Of a stretch of DNA of 64,000 bases, positions 1-9,320 are shown piece by piece. This stretch comes from Kaistia terrae (GTDB taxonomy: Bacteria > Pseudomonadota > Alphaproteobacteria > Rhizobiales > Kaistiaceae): NCBI RefSeq assembly GCF_026344005.1, contig NZ_JAPKNH010000004.1:62001-126000 (forward strand), read 5' to 3'. The notes under the pieces are model-generated. The model was not told where the DNA came from, ran no database searches, and saw only the letters and a program-made list of their open reading frames with translations. Position numbers and translations under genes: made by a program. How positions within the stretch are numbered: the stretch's first letter is position 1; each line of letters starts with the position of its first letter.

Positions 1-581
<581 letters not shown>

Positions 582-584
582 TGG

Positions 585-2252
585 ATGAGTGAAGTTGTTT
601 CCGGCGGCGGGATCGCCTCGCACGCCGCCGATGCAGACTGGTGGCGCGGCGCGGTGATCTACCAGATCTATCCGCGCTCGTTCCAGGACACGGACGGCGA
701 CGGCGTTGGCGACCTGAAGGGCATTGCCGGTCGGCTCGACCACATCGCCTCGCTCGACGTCGATGCGATATGGATTTCGCCTTTCTTCCAGTCGCCGATG
801 AAGGACTTTGGCTACGACGTCTCGGACTATTGCGCCGTCGACCCGCTGTTCGGCACGCTTGCGGATTTCGACCACCTGATCGCCGAAGCGCACGCGCGCA
901 ACATCAAGGTCACGATCGACCAGGTGCTGTCGCACACCTCCGACCAGCACGCCTGGTTCAAGGAAAGCCGCTCTTCCAAGACCAATGCCAAGGCGGACTG
1001 GTATGTCTGGGCCGATGCCAAGCCGGACGGCACGCCGCCCAACAACTGGCTGTCGATCTTCGGCGGTTCGGCCTGGGAATGGGACACCACCCGCTGCCAG
1101 TATTTCCTGCACAACTTCCTGACCTCGCAGCCGGACATCAACTTCCACTCGCAGGCGGCGCAGGACGCGTTGCTCGACTCGGTCGAGTTCTGGCTGAAGC
1201 GCGGCGTTGACGGTTTCCGGCTCGATACCGTGAACTTCTATGTCCACTCGCAGGGGCTGGAGAACAATCCGCCCGCTTCGCTGGAAGACCGCAGTTCGCC
1301 CGAGGCGCCGGCCGTCAATCCGTATAACTGGCAGGACCATATCCACGACAAGAGCCAGCCGGAAAACCTAGAATTCCTGAAGCGCCTGCGCGCGTTGCTC
1401 GACCGCTATCCGGCCAAGACGACCGTCGGTGAGATCGGCGACGGTCCGCGCTCGCTGAAGACGATGGCGGCCTATACGTCCGGCGGCGACAAGCTGCACA
1501 TGTCCTACACTTTCGACTTCCTCAGCCCGATCTTCTCGAAGGCGCATTTCGTCCAGCGGGTGAAGGCGTTCGAGGCAATCGTTGGCGATGGCTGGCCATG
1601 CTGGGCGTTTTCCAACCACGATGTCGTGCGCCATGTCTCGCGCTGGACCAGCGATGGCGACTTTGACGGGGTCGCGAAGATCGCCGCCGGCATCCTGCTT
1701 TCGCTGCGCGGCTCGGTCTGCCTCTATCAGGGCGAAGAACTGGGATTGACCGAGGCCGACGTCGCCTATGAGGATCTGCAGGATCCCTACGGCATTCGCT
1801 TCTGGCCGGAATATAAGGGTCGCGACGGCTGTCGCACGCCGATGGTCTGGGAATCGAACGGCGCCTATGCCGGTTTCTCGTCGGCCAAGCCGTGGTTGCC
1901 GGTACCGCCGGAACACATTGCCAAGGCCGTCAATCGCGAGACGTCGGACCGGTCGTCGGTCCTGGCTCAATACCGCCAGATGATCGCCTTCCGACGCGCC
2001 CATCCGGCGTTGCGCGATGGTTCGATTGAATTTGTCGATGCGCCTGGCGATGTGCTGGCCTTCGTGCGCGAAGACGGCGGCGAGAAAATCCTTTGCGTTT
2101 TCAATCTCGGCAGTTCCGGCGCCAGCTTCGCGGTGCCGGCTGGCATGAAACTCACGGCGCTCGACGGGCATGGCTTCAAGGCCGGGCTCGACGCGGCGGG
2201 TCGGACCGTCAGCCTCGGCGGACGCGACGCATTCTTCGGCAAGATCGCCTGA
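585..2252 (+). CDS. aglA: Alpha-glucosidase, glycoside hydrolase family 13
   Basis: A 555-residue cytoplasmic GH13 enzyme that hydrolyses imported alpha-glucosides. The N-terminal WWRGAVIYQIYPRSF block is typical of oligo-1,6-glucosidase/alpha-glucosidase members. The catalytic triad can be read as Asp in GFRLDTVNFY, Glu in TTVGEIGD and Asp in FSNHDVVRH. No signal peptide is visible, which agrees with intracellular hydrolysis after ABC uptake. It starts 3 bases after the permease stop, so it is almost surely co-transcribed and perhaps translationally coupled. The gene order permease-glucosidase-ATPase matches the aglFGAK arrangement known in Sinorhizobium. Exact substrate range cannot be read from sequence. 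Confidence 0.92.
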   Translation: MSEVVSGGGIASHAADADWWRGAVIYQIYPRSFQDTDGDGVGDLKGIAGRLDHIASLDVDAIWISPFFQSPMKDFGYDVSDYCAVDPLFGTLADFDHLIAEAHARNIKVTIDQVLSHTSDQHAWFKESRSSKTNAKADWYVWADAKPDGTPPNNWLSIFGGSAWEWDTTRCQYFLHNFLTSQPDINFHSQAAQDALLDSVEFWLKRGVDGFRLDTVNFYVHSQGLENNPPASLEDRSSPEAPAVNPYNWQDHIHDKSQPENLEFLKRLRALLDRYPAKTTVGEIGDGPRSLKTMAAYTSGGDKLHMSYTFDFLSPIFSKAHFVQRVKAFEAIVGDGWPCWAFSNHDVVRHVSRWTSDGDFDGVAKIAAGILLSLRGSVCLYQGEELGLTEADVAYEDLQDPYGIRFWPEYKGRDGCRTPMVWESNGAYAGFSSAKPWLPVPPEHIAKAVNRETSDRSSVLAQYRQMIAFRRAHPALRDGSIEFVDAPGDVLAFVREDGGEKILCVFNLGSSGASFAVPAGMKLTALDGHGFKAGLDAAGRTVSLGGRDAFFGKIA

Positions 2253-2282
2253 AACAAGAAACGGGCACGGGAAGGAAACCAT

Positions 2283-3371
<1,089 letters not shown>

Positions 3372-3456
3372 TCGGCGCGCCAACGCATGCCAATTCTATG
3401 GCCCGTCGATCGGCCTGCCGGTCGGTCGACGGGAGTAACGAGATAGCGAGGTTGCC

Positions 3457-4104
3457 ATGACGCTTACGCTCTACATGCATCCGCTCGCGTCCTACTGCCA
3501 CAAGGCGCTGATCGCGTTCTACGAGAACGATACGCCTTTCAAGACCCATTTCCTCGATCTCGGCGACCCGACGGTTCGGGCGGAATTCAACGCGCTCTGG
3601 CCGATCGGCAAGATGCCGGTGCTGCTGGACCAGGTCCGCGGCCAGACGGTGCCCGAGGCGACCATCATCATCGAATACCTCGCGACCTATTACCCGGGGC
3701 CGACGAAATTCATCCCGGAAGATCCGGAACGCGCCTGGCAGACCCGGCTCACCGACCGCTTCTATGATCTCTACGTGCATGAGCCGATGCAGAAGATTGT
3801 CGTCGACCGATTGCGCCCGGACGCAAGCAAGGATCCGTTCGGCGTCGAGGCGGCGAGAACGACGTTGCTCACATCTTACGACATCCTCGAAAAGCAGATG
3901 GACCAGCGTTTCTGGGCGATGGGCGAGGACTTTTCCCTCGCCGATTGCGCCGCCGCGCCGGCTCTCTTCTATGCCGACAAGGTGCAGCCCTTCGGCGAGA
4001 CACATCCAGCCCTTGCCGGCTATTTCGGCCGGCTGCTGGACAGGCCCTCCTACGCCCGCGTGCTGGAAGAGGCGAAGCCCTACTTCGACATGTTCCCCGG
4101 CTAG
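3457..4104 (+). CDS. Glutathione S-transferase family protein
   Basis: A 215-residue soluble protein with the two-domain glutathione transferase layout: an N-terminal thioredoxin-like half (MTLTLYMHPLASYCHKALIAF, then the cis-Pro region GKMPVLLDQ followed by PEATIIIEYLATY) and an all-helical C-terminal half (FSLADCAAAPALFYAD is the usual N-capping box). These enzymes conjugate or reduce with glutathione; the substrate is unknown. The ribosome site GAGG lies 6 bases before the start. It stands alone, convergent with the RES toxin gene 8 bases downstream. Confidence 0.88.
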   Translation: MTLTLYMHPLASYCHKALIAFYENDTPFKTHFLDLGDPTVRAEFNALWPIGKMPVLLDQVRGQTVPEATIIIEYLATYYPGPTKFIPEDPERAWQTRLTDRFYDLYVHEPMQKIVVDRLRPDASKDPFGVEAARTTLLTSYDILEKQMDQRFWAMGEDFSLADCAAAPALFYADKVQPFGETHPALAGYFGRLLDRPSYARVLEEAKPYFDMFPG

Positions 4105-4112
4105 TAGACGCT

Positions 4113-4787
4113 CTAGGCAAGCCGCCGGGCGACAATCTTGCCTTCCGTGCGCAGGGTCAGTTCGATATGGCCGGCCTGGGTGACGTCCTGCACCTTGCTG
4201 GGTCGATAGGCGCAGAGATTGGTACCGCCGCGATGGCGCAGGCTGTCGAACAGGACGCCATCGCCCCCCTCGGCCCGGATCGCCTCGCCAAATGCCTGCG
4301 CGCTGGCATAGTCGCTGCGTGAATAGAGGTGCGGCCGCTCGTTCTGCCGGTTTCGGATGTCGCAATAGGCGCCGTCGATGCGGGCGGTATAAGCGCGATA
4401 GGTGGTGACGAAACGCTCCGCGCCGCTACGCAGCATCTCGCGTCGCAGATGATGGGCCACTTCGGCGATACAGGTCTCGACCGCTAACGCGCCATACCAC
4501 GCCCCGAGCGCCCCGCCGGAAAAGCGCAGGCCCGATGGCGGCGTGTGCAGGAAGGACGCCATGATGACGCTGGCGTTCGGTCGGCCATAGGCCCATTCGG
4601 ATCGCGGCAGGCGGGCGGCGCGCTCGGCCACCAGCCGGTCATTGGTCCAGCCTTCCAGTTCCATCACATCCGCGAGGTCGTCGGCCGATGCGACGTCCTC
4701 GAAGGCGGCGACGGGCGGAAAACGCGAGGGAATCAGCCGATGCGTCGGCTGGTCGATCGCAACCTGCGGGAATTCGGATGACGTCAT
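4113..4787 (-). CDS. RES-domain toxin (NAD+-targeting, toxin-antitoxin)
   Basis: A 224-residue RES-domain protein. The family is named for conserved Arg, Glu and Ser, which can be placed here at the N-terminal THRLIPSRFPP, in LAVETCIAEVAHH and in GVLFDSLRHRGG. Characterised members (MbcT, ParT, Res) deplete NAD+ or ADP-ribosylate targets and so arrest growth. Its ATG overlaps the stop of the upstream antitoxin by 4 bases (ATGA), the usual coupling of antitoxin-first modules. Function in this strain is inferred from family and partner; the toxin could be inactive, but no frame damage is visible. Confidence 0.88.
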   Translation of the reverse strand: MTSSEFPQVAIDQPTHRLIPSRFPPVAAFEDVASADDLADVMELEGWTNDRLVAERAARLPRSEWAYGRPNASVIMASFLHTPPSGLRFSGGALGAWYGALAVETCIAEVAHHLRREMLRSGAERFVTTYRAYTARIDGAYCDIRNRQNERPHLYSRSDYASAQAFGEAIRAEGGDGVLFDSLRHRGGTNLCAYRPSKVQDVTQAGHIELTLRTEGKIVARRLA

Positions 4788-5305
4788 GCCCAGACGATGT
4801 CGCTCGTCTCGATCGGGTCGATATCATCGAAACCGGGCAGGGGAGCGGAGAACAACCCACCGCGCCAGGCGTCGAGATGGCGGCGCACCAGCATCAGCCC
4901 GTCCTGCGTTCCGGCCGTGATCAGCGCCAGCGGCGACTGGCCGCCGAACAGCGGTCCGCTGTTACCGGCTGTTAACCATCTGTTAGCCTCAACGTCACTT
5001 TGGAAGACGATTTTCAGCGCCTTGTAGATGCCGAGGATGGCCGAGATGCGAAGCAGCGTATCGACGGGCAGGGTGAGGTCGACACCAGCCCGCGTTTTGG
5101 CGAGCCAACCAAAATAGGTCGAGCGTCCGGGCTGGCCGAGCACGCGCATCCGCTCGGCCTCGGTCAGGCCCCATGTGTCGGCGATGGCGCTGAAGGTTCG
5201 CAACCCGGGGCCGCTCATCCGGCGGCGGGCAGCCGCGCTGTAGCGATCCGCCACCATCGGCGCGGGCTGAGTCAGGGCGTTCGACGTTCGCGCGAGGCGG
5301 GTCAT
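4784..5305 (-). CDS. Xre/MbcA/ParS-type antitoxin (DUF2384)
   Basis: A 173-residue antitoxin partner of the RES toxin. The N-terminal half looks like an Xre-type helix-turn-helix (TWGLTEAERMRVLGQPGRST) and the C-terminal half like the MbcA/ParS toxin-binding domain (DUF2384), including ILGIYKALKIVF and PLFGGQSPLALI, where the conserved glycine-rich loop occludes the toxin active site in known complexes. AAGGAG sits 8 bases before the ATG. The promoter upstream carries helically phased inverted repeats, consistent with autorepression by the antitoxin or the complex. Confidence 0.88.
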   Translation of the reverse strand: MTRLARTSNALTQPAPMVADRYSAAARRRMSGPGLRTFSAIADTWGLTEAERMRVLGQPGRSTYFGWLAKTRAGVDLTLPVDTLLRISAILGIYKALKIVFQSDVEANRWLTAGNSGPLFGGQSPLALITAGTQDGLMLVRRHLDAWRGGLFSAPLPGFDDIDPIETSDIVWA

Positions 5306-5317
5306 GACAAGCTCCTT

Positions 5318-5359
5318 ATCCAGTTAAGGACAATATAGTCCGGATCTGGACAAGCGCAA
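5318..5359 (-). promoter_or_regulatory. Promoter and phased operator of the RES/Xre pair
   Basis: On the minus strand a candidate -35 TTGCGC (5354-5359) and -10 TATATT (5332-5337) are 16 bases apart, about 27 bases before the antitoxin ATG. Over them lie half-sites with strict 10-base spacing: ATCC (5318), GGAC (5328), GTCC (5338), GGAC (5348). A perfect 6-base inverted repeat TCCTTA/TAAGGA (5313-5330) overlaps the downstream end. This fits cooperative binding of a multimeric antitoxin on one DNA face. The repeats are directly seen; the binding is inferred. Confidence 0.6.
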
Positions 5360-5424
5360 GGCTTTGTACGCAAGGCGGGCGACAGGAGCACGGTCTGGTC
5401 CGGTCGGCTTCTAGCCGCGCCGGA

Positions 5425-6021
5425 TCATTGTGCGAACGGGGCGAGGGCGCTTTGGCAGCGGGGTGAGAGCGAGGCGGCGTTTGCCTTCAGGCAGGCGATG
5501 ACGTTACCGCCACCAATCGGAACGCCACGGCAATGAGTGCGAAAGTCCCGGCTGCAGGATTGGCGGATCAATGCCGCCTCCTGGCGTGGAGCCAGATTGA
5601 CGGCCGGCGGCGTTGCCGCTGCAGCGGCCGGTGGTGTCTTGGCGGCTGCCGCAGGCGCTTTGGTGGCAGGTGCGGCGCCGGTGGTCTTTGCGGCCGGCTT
5701 TGTGGCGTCTCCGGCCGGTGCCGTCGCGTCTGCCGGTTGCGTGGCTGGTGCCGCGGCGCTGCCGCCAACCGCCTGCACCGCCGTACGGCAGGCGTCCGAC
5801 AGCTTGGCGACGTTCTGTTGCAGGCAATTCAGCGCGGGCATGCCGCCGGGCGGTACGCTGGCGCAGTAGGTGCGATAATCGGTGGGGCAGGCGGATCGGA
5901 TCGCGGATTGCTGCGCCTTGCTCGGCGTTTGCGCCATCACGGGCAAGAGGCCGAAACCGAGGATGACGGCGAAGGCCGCCGAAGCGAAGACCTGCAAGAA
6001 ACGCGAAATGGGTCGAGCCAT
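5425..6021 (-). CDS. Exported protein with two cysteine-rich repeats
   Basis: A 198-residue secreted or periplasmic protein of unknown function. The chosen ATG at 6021 has a strong ribosome site (GGGAGGA) and is followed by a signal peptide ending near VMAQT; an earlier in-frame Met lacks this. Two homologous units (residues about 36-84 and 145-198) each carry four cysteines with identical spacing (45/53/66/78 and 156/164/177/189). They resemble the GLG1-type 'cysteine rich repeat' family. Between them is an Ala/Pro/Lys/Thr linker of about 60 residues, probably disordered. The identical spacing suggests two disulfides per unit and an internal duplication. Confidence 0.75.
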   Translation of the reverse strand: MARPISRFLQVFASAAFAVILGFGLLPVMAQTPSKAQQSAIRSACPTDYRTYCASVPPGGMPALNCLQQNVAKLSDACRTAVQAVGGSAAAPATQPADATAPAGDATKPAAKTTGAAPATKAPAAAAKTPPAAAAATPPAVNLAPRQEAALIRQSCSRDFRTHCRGVPIGGGNVIACLKANAASLSPRCQSALAPFAQ

Positions 6022-6123
6022 GAAGTCCTCCCAAAAGGGGAGTTTCTTACCATGAGGCTTCCGTAGCGGCAATTTGCCCGCAATCGACGCCTGGCAGCAT
6101 GGATTGCCCTATCGAAACAGAGA

Positions 6124-6510
6124 TTATTTCGTTGCGATGCCGGGACCATCCTTCGGTTCTAGGAATTCCAGCCGGTTGCCGAACGGGTCGCTGGCATAGA
6201 AGCGGTCGTAGCCGGCGAGCGGCTCGTCATCCTGGAGTGCGTGGCCATTCGCGAGCAGGCGTTGGCGGAGTTCGGCGAGGTCGTGGACGAGAAAGGCCGG
6301 ATGCGCCTTTTTCGCCGGACGGAAGTCCGCCTCGACGCCGAGATGAAGCTGGCGCGACCCTGCCTGGAACCAGACGCCGCCGCGCCGGGCCAGATTGGCC
6401 GGCTTGGCAAGCTCGGCCAGGCCGAGCAGGTCGCCATAAAAGCCGCGCGCCGCGTTCTCGCAACCCGCCGGCATGGCGAGTTGTACATGGTCGATGTCGA
6501 CGATCGGCAT
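6124..6510 (-). CDS. VOC family protein (glyoxalase/bleomycin-resistance fold)
   Basis: A 128-residue single-domain vicinal-oxygen-chelate protein. The N-terminal IDHVQLAMP contributes the usual first metal-ligand histidine and the C-terminal YDRFYASDPFGNRLEFLE contains the second half-site with its terminal glutamate. Members bind a divalent metal and act as glyoxalases, dioxygenases or resistance proteins; the reaction here cannot be assigned. A GGAGAG ribosome site precedes the ATG. It lies downstream of and on the same strand as the SMP-30 gene, but a strong hairpin separates them. Confidence 0.85.
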   Translation of the reverse strand: MPIVDIDHVQLAMPAGCENAARGFYGDLLGLAELAKPANLARRGGVWFQAGSRQLHLGVEADFRPAKKAHPAFLVHDLAELRQRLLANGHALQDDEPLAGYDRFYASDPFGNRLEFLEPKDGPGIATK

Positions 6511-6537
6511 TCGTCGCTCTCCGATAGGCTGGAAATA

Positions 6538-6562
6538 TCCGGGGCGCGGGCTGCGCCCCGGA
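6538..6562 (-). terminator. Hairpin between the SMP-30 and VOC genes
   Basis: Perfect 10-base stem TCCGGGGCGC / GCGCCCCGGA with a 5-base loop, directly after the SMP-30 stop in its direction of transcription and before the VOC start. The stem is followed on the minus strand by an AT-rich stretch but not a clean T-run, so it may terminate or only attenuate read-through. Confidence 0.6.
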
Positions 6563-6572
6563 AATTCCGTCT

Positions 6573-7475
6573 TCAGCCGTCGATCTTGAACACGTTTTCC
6601 GCCACGCCCGCGACGTCGAGCTCGACGGCGAACAGGCCGCCGGCCAGGCGCTCGAGCGGGCCGTCGCCGCCCTGGGCGGTGGTGATGTAGAGCGTCTTCA
6701 AATCCGCGCCGCCAAAGGTGCAGTTGGTGATGTTGGAGACCGGCATGTCGAGAACGCGGTCGACCTTGCCCTCGGGCGAGATGCGGACGATGCAGCCGCC
6801 ATGATAGCGGCAGTTCCAGACATAGCCTTCGCTGTCGATCTGCGAACCGTCGGGCGAGCCGCGCTCAAAACCCGAAAACCAGACGGTCTCACCGGAAACC
6901 GCGCCCGTCGCCGGGTCATAGTCGAACGACCAAAGCTCGTTCTTCATGGTGTCGCCGGTGTAGAAGCGGTTGCGTGACAAGTCCCAGCACATGGTGTTGG
7001 AAATGCCGATATCCGACTGGATCGTTTCGCTGGCGCCATCCTTGGTCACGCGGTAGAGGCCGCCCAGCGCCGGGCCGGTGATGTCGACGCCCGAACCATC
7101 CGGCGCGACATTGTTGAACATCGAGCCGACGACGAGATTGCCGAACGGATCCGGCCTGCCGTCATTCAGCCGTGCTTTCGGTGTGTTTTTCTCCGGAAAG
7201 GCGAAGTCGGCGCGCGCGTCATTGGCGGGCTGCCAGAGAATTACCTTCGAGCCGAGCGCGAGAATCAGCGTATCCGCCCGGTCGGTCAGGCCGATGGTGG
7301 TGACGGGCTCGTCGAACAGCCAATTCTGCGTCGTTTTGGTCGCAGGATCGTAGCGATGAACGAGGAAACGATTGATATCGGTCCAATACACAACCTGTTC
7401 GGCGGCGCTCCACACCACACCTTCGCCGCAACGATCGCCCGCGGGCACAACGCAAACCGGATCCGCCATCGACAT
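6573..7475 (-). CDS. SMP-30/gluconolactonase family protein
   Basis: A 300-residue six-bladed beta-propeller of the SMP-30/gluconolaconase/regucalcin family. Typical family elements include the N-terminal GEGVVWSAAEQVVYWTDI (metal-ligand Glu), LNDGRPDPFGNLVVGSM (Asn/Asp metal region), ISNTMCWD and GSPDGSQIDSEGYVWNC (Asp-containing). Members hydrolyse aldonolactones with Ca2+ or Zn2+. It is transcribed divergently from zwf, so it may open the sugar lactone made by glucose or glucose-6-phosphate oxidation, though other sugar lactones are equally possible. GGGGAA precedes the ATG. Confidence 0.85.
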   Translation of the reverse strand: MSMADPVCVVPAGDRCGEGVVWSAAEQVVYWTDINRFLVHRYDPATKTTQNWLFDEPVTTIGLTDRADTLILALGSKVILWQPANDARADFAFPEKNTPKARLNDGRPDPFGNLVVGSMFNNVAPDGSGVDITGPALGGLYRVTKDGASETIQSDIGISNTMCWDLSRNRFYTGDTMKNELWSFDYDPATGAVSGETVWFSGFERGSPDGSQIDSEGYVWNCRYHGGCIVRISPEGKVDRVLDMPVSNITNCTFGGADLKTLYITTAQGGDGPLERLAGGLFAVELDVAGVAENVFKIDG

Positions 7476-7674
7476 TTCCCCTTTACCCCGCCGGAGCGGG
7501 CCTCGTCCAACTCACTGAAATCGCATAGCGTGGCGCGAACACCACCACACGCGAATCTTGTCGCAAAGTTTTTATTTCGATGCTCTAATTTTTTCCCTCA
7601 ACTTATGTAGCGGAATTGATTAGGACACAGGGCAGACCAGTTGAGGTCCGGCTGACACCGGAAAGAGGGATTTC

Positions 7675-9156
7675 ATGACCAGTCGTATCATCGCCGTCGA
7701 CCCCTTCGATCTCGTCGTCTTCGGCGCTACCGGCGATCTCGCTTATCGCAAGCTTATGCCGGCGCTCTACCACCGCCATCGTGACGAGCAGATTCCTTCC
7801 GTCGCGCGCATCATCGGCGTTTCGCGCCGACCGATGAGCGACGACGAATACCGGAAGCTGACCGAAGCGGCGCTGGAGAAGTTCGTGCCGGTCGAGGAGC
7901 GTGAGCCGGAGCAGGTCGCCTCGTTCCTGAAGCGCATCACCTATGTCTCCGTCGACGCCACCGCGGAAAAGGCCGGCTGGCCCGATCTCGCCAAGGCGCT
8001 GGAAGGCGGCAAGGATCGTATCCGCGCCTTCTATCTCGCCGTGGCGCCGGATCTGTTCGGCATCATCTGCGAAGGCCTCGGTGCGCATCACCTCGTGACG
8101 CCGAAGACCCGCGTCATCATCGAGAAGCCGATCGGCAAGAGCCTTGCCTCCGCCAACGAGTTGAACGACTCGATCGGCAAGGTGTTCAAGGAGAGCCAGA
8201 TCTACCGCATCGACCATTACCTCGGTAAGGAGACGGTGCAGAACCTGATGGCGCTCCGCTTCGCCAACGCTCTGTTCGAGCCGCTCTGGAACGCCAACCA
8301 CATCGACCACGTGCAGATCACCGTCGCCGAGAGCCTCGGCGTCGAAGGTCGTGCCGGCTATTACGACACTGCCGGCGCGCTGCGCGACATGGTGCAGAAC
8401 CACATCCTTCAGCTCGTCTGCCTCGTGGCCATGGAGCCGCCCAGCCGCTTCGACGCCGACGCGCTGCGCGACGAGAAGCTGAAGGTGCTGCGCGCGCTCA
8501 AGCCGATCGTCGATGGCGATGTCGAGACCGTCACCGTGCGCGGCCAGTACAAGGCCGGCGCTTCGGCAGGCGGCCCGGTTCCGGGTTATCTGGAAGAACT
8601 CGGCAATGATGGATCCAACACCGAGACATTCGTCGCGGTGAAGGCGGAGATCGAGAACTGGCGCTGGGCTGGCGTCCCGTTCTATATCCGCACCGGCAAG
8701 CGCCTGCCGTCGCGCCTTTCCGAGATCGTCGTCAACTTCAAGTCGATCCCGCATTCGATCTTCGAAGGCGCCGCCGGCCAGCTCGCTTCCAACCAGCTGA
8801 TCATGCGGTTGCAGCCCGACGAGGGCGTGCGTCTCTGGCTGATGATCAAGGATCCGGGCCCGGGCGGCATGCGCCTTCGCCATGTTCCGCTCGACATGAG
8901 CTTCGCCGAGACCTTCAAGATCCGCAGCCCCGAAGCCTATGAGCGGCTGATCATGGACGTCATCCGCGGCAACGCCACGCTGTTCATGCGGCGCGACGAA
9001 GTCGAGGCGGCGTGGAAGTGGATCGACCCGATCCTCGACGGCTGGGCCAATTCGCGCGAGGCGCCGAAGGCCTATACGGCCGGAACATGGGGACCGTCCT
9101 CGTCGATCGCCTTGATCGAGCGCGACGGGCGCACCTGGCACGAAGAAGGCGCCTGA
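7675..9156 (+). CDS. zwf: Glucose-6-phosphate 1-dehydrogenase
   Basis: A 493-residue cytoplasmic enzyme that oxidises glucose-6-phosphate to 6-phosphogluconolactone with NADP+ (or NAD+). The dinucleotide-binding motif [11 protein letters not shown] is at about residues 17-27 and the active-site signature [13 protein letters not shown] at about 178-190, with the catalytic His and substrate Lys. Length is normal for bacterial Zwf. The start has GAGGG 7-11 bases upstream. It is followed after 164 bases by edd on the same strand; pgl, which in Sinorhizobium lies between zwf and edd, is absent. Confidence 0.97.
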   Translation: MTSRIIAVDPFDLVVFGATGDLAYRKLMPALYHRHRDEQIPSVARIIGVSRRPMSDDEYRKLTEAALEKFVPVEEREPEQVASFLKRITYVSVDATAEKAGWPDLAKALEGGKDRIRAFYLAVAPDLFGIICEGLGAHHLVTPKTRVIIEKPIGKSLASANELNDSIGKVFKESQIYRIDHYLGKETVQNLMALRFANALFEPLWNANHIDHVQITVAESLGVEGRAGYYDTAGALRDMVQNHILQLVCLVAMEPPSRFDADALRDEKLKVLRALKPIVDGDVETVTVRGQYKAGASAGGPVPGYLEELGNDGSNTETFVAVKAEIENWRWAGVPFYIRTGKRLPSRLSEIVVNFKSIPHSIFEGAAGQLASNQLIMRLQPDEGVRLWLMIKDPGPGGMRLRHVPLDMSFAETFKIRSPEAYERLIMDVIRGNATLFMRRDEVEAAWKWIDPILDGWANSREAPKAYTAGTWGPSSSIALIERDGRTWHEEGA

Positions 9157-9213
9157 GGATCGCGCCGCTCGCCTCCAAAACCGGCGAGCGGCCCATACTC
9201 AAAAAAATCGACC

Positions 9214-9236
9214 GAGCGGGAATCCCTCTCCCGCTC
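9214..9236 (+). other. Small inverted repeat in the zwf-edd spacer
   Basis: GAGCGGG (9214-9220) and CCCGCTC (9230-9236) form a perfect 7-base stem with a 9-base loop in the 164-base zwf-edd gap. It is preceded by an A-run and lacks a T-run, so it could be a processing or attenuation site rather than a terminator. No gene fits in the spacer. Confidence 0.4.
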
Positions 9237-9320
9237 CCGGAGGGGTTCCGTTGAGGGGTTTGGAGTGAGCAGGCGCCACCCTGCTTCTCGCCCGTTCGGA
9301 CGTCCAGGAGACACCACATC

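Noticed and set aside
7603-9141. A 512-codon minus-strand frame opposite zwf
   Set aside because: Antisense shadow; no ribosome site or domain.
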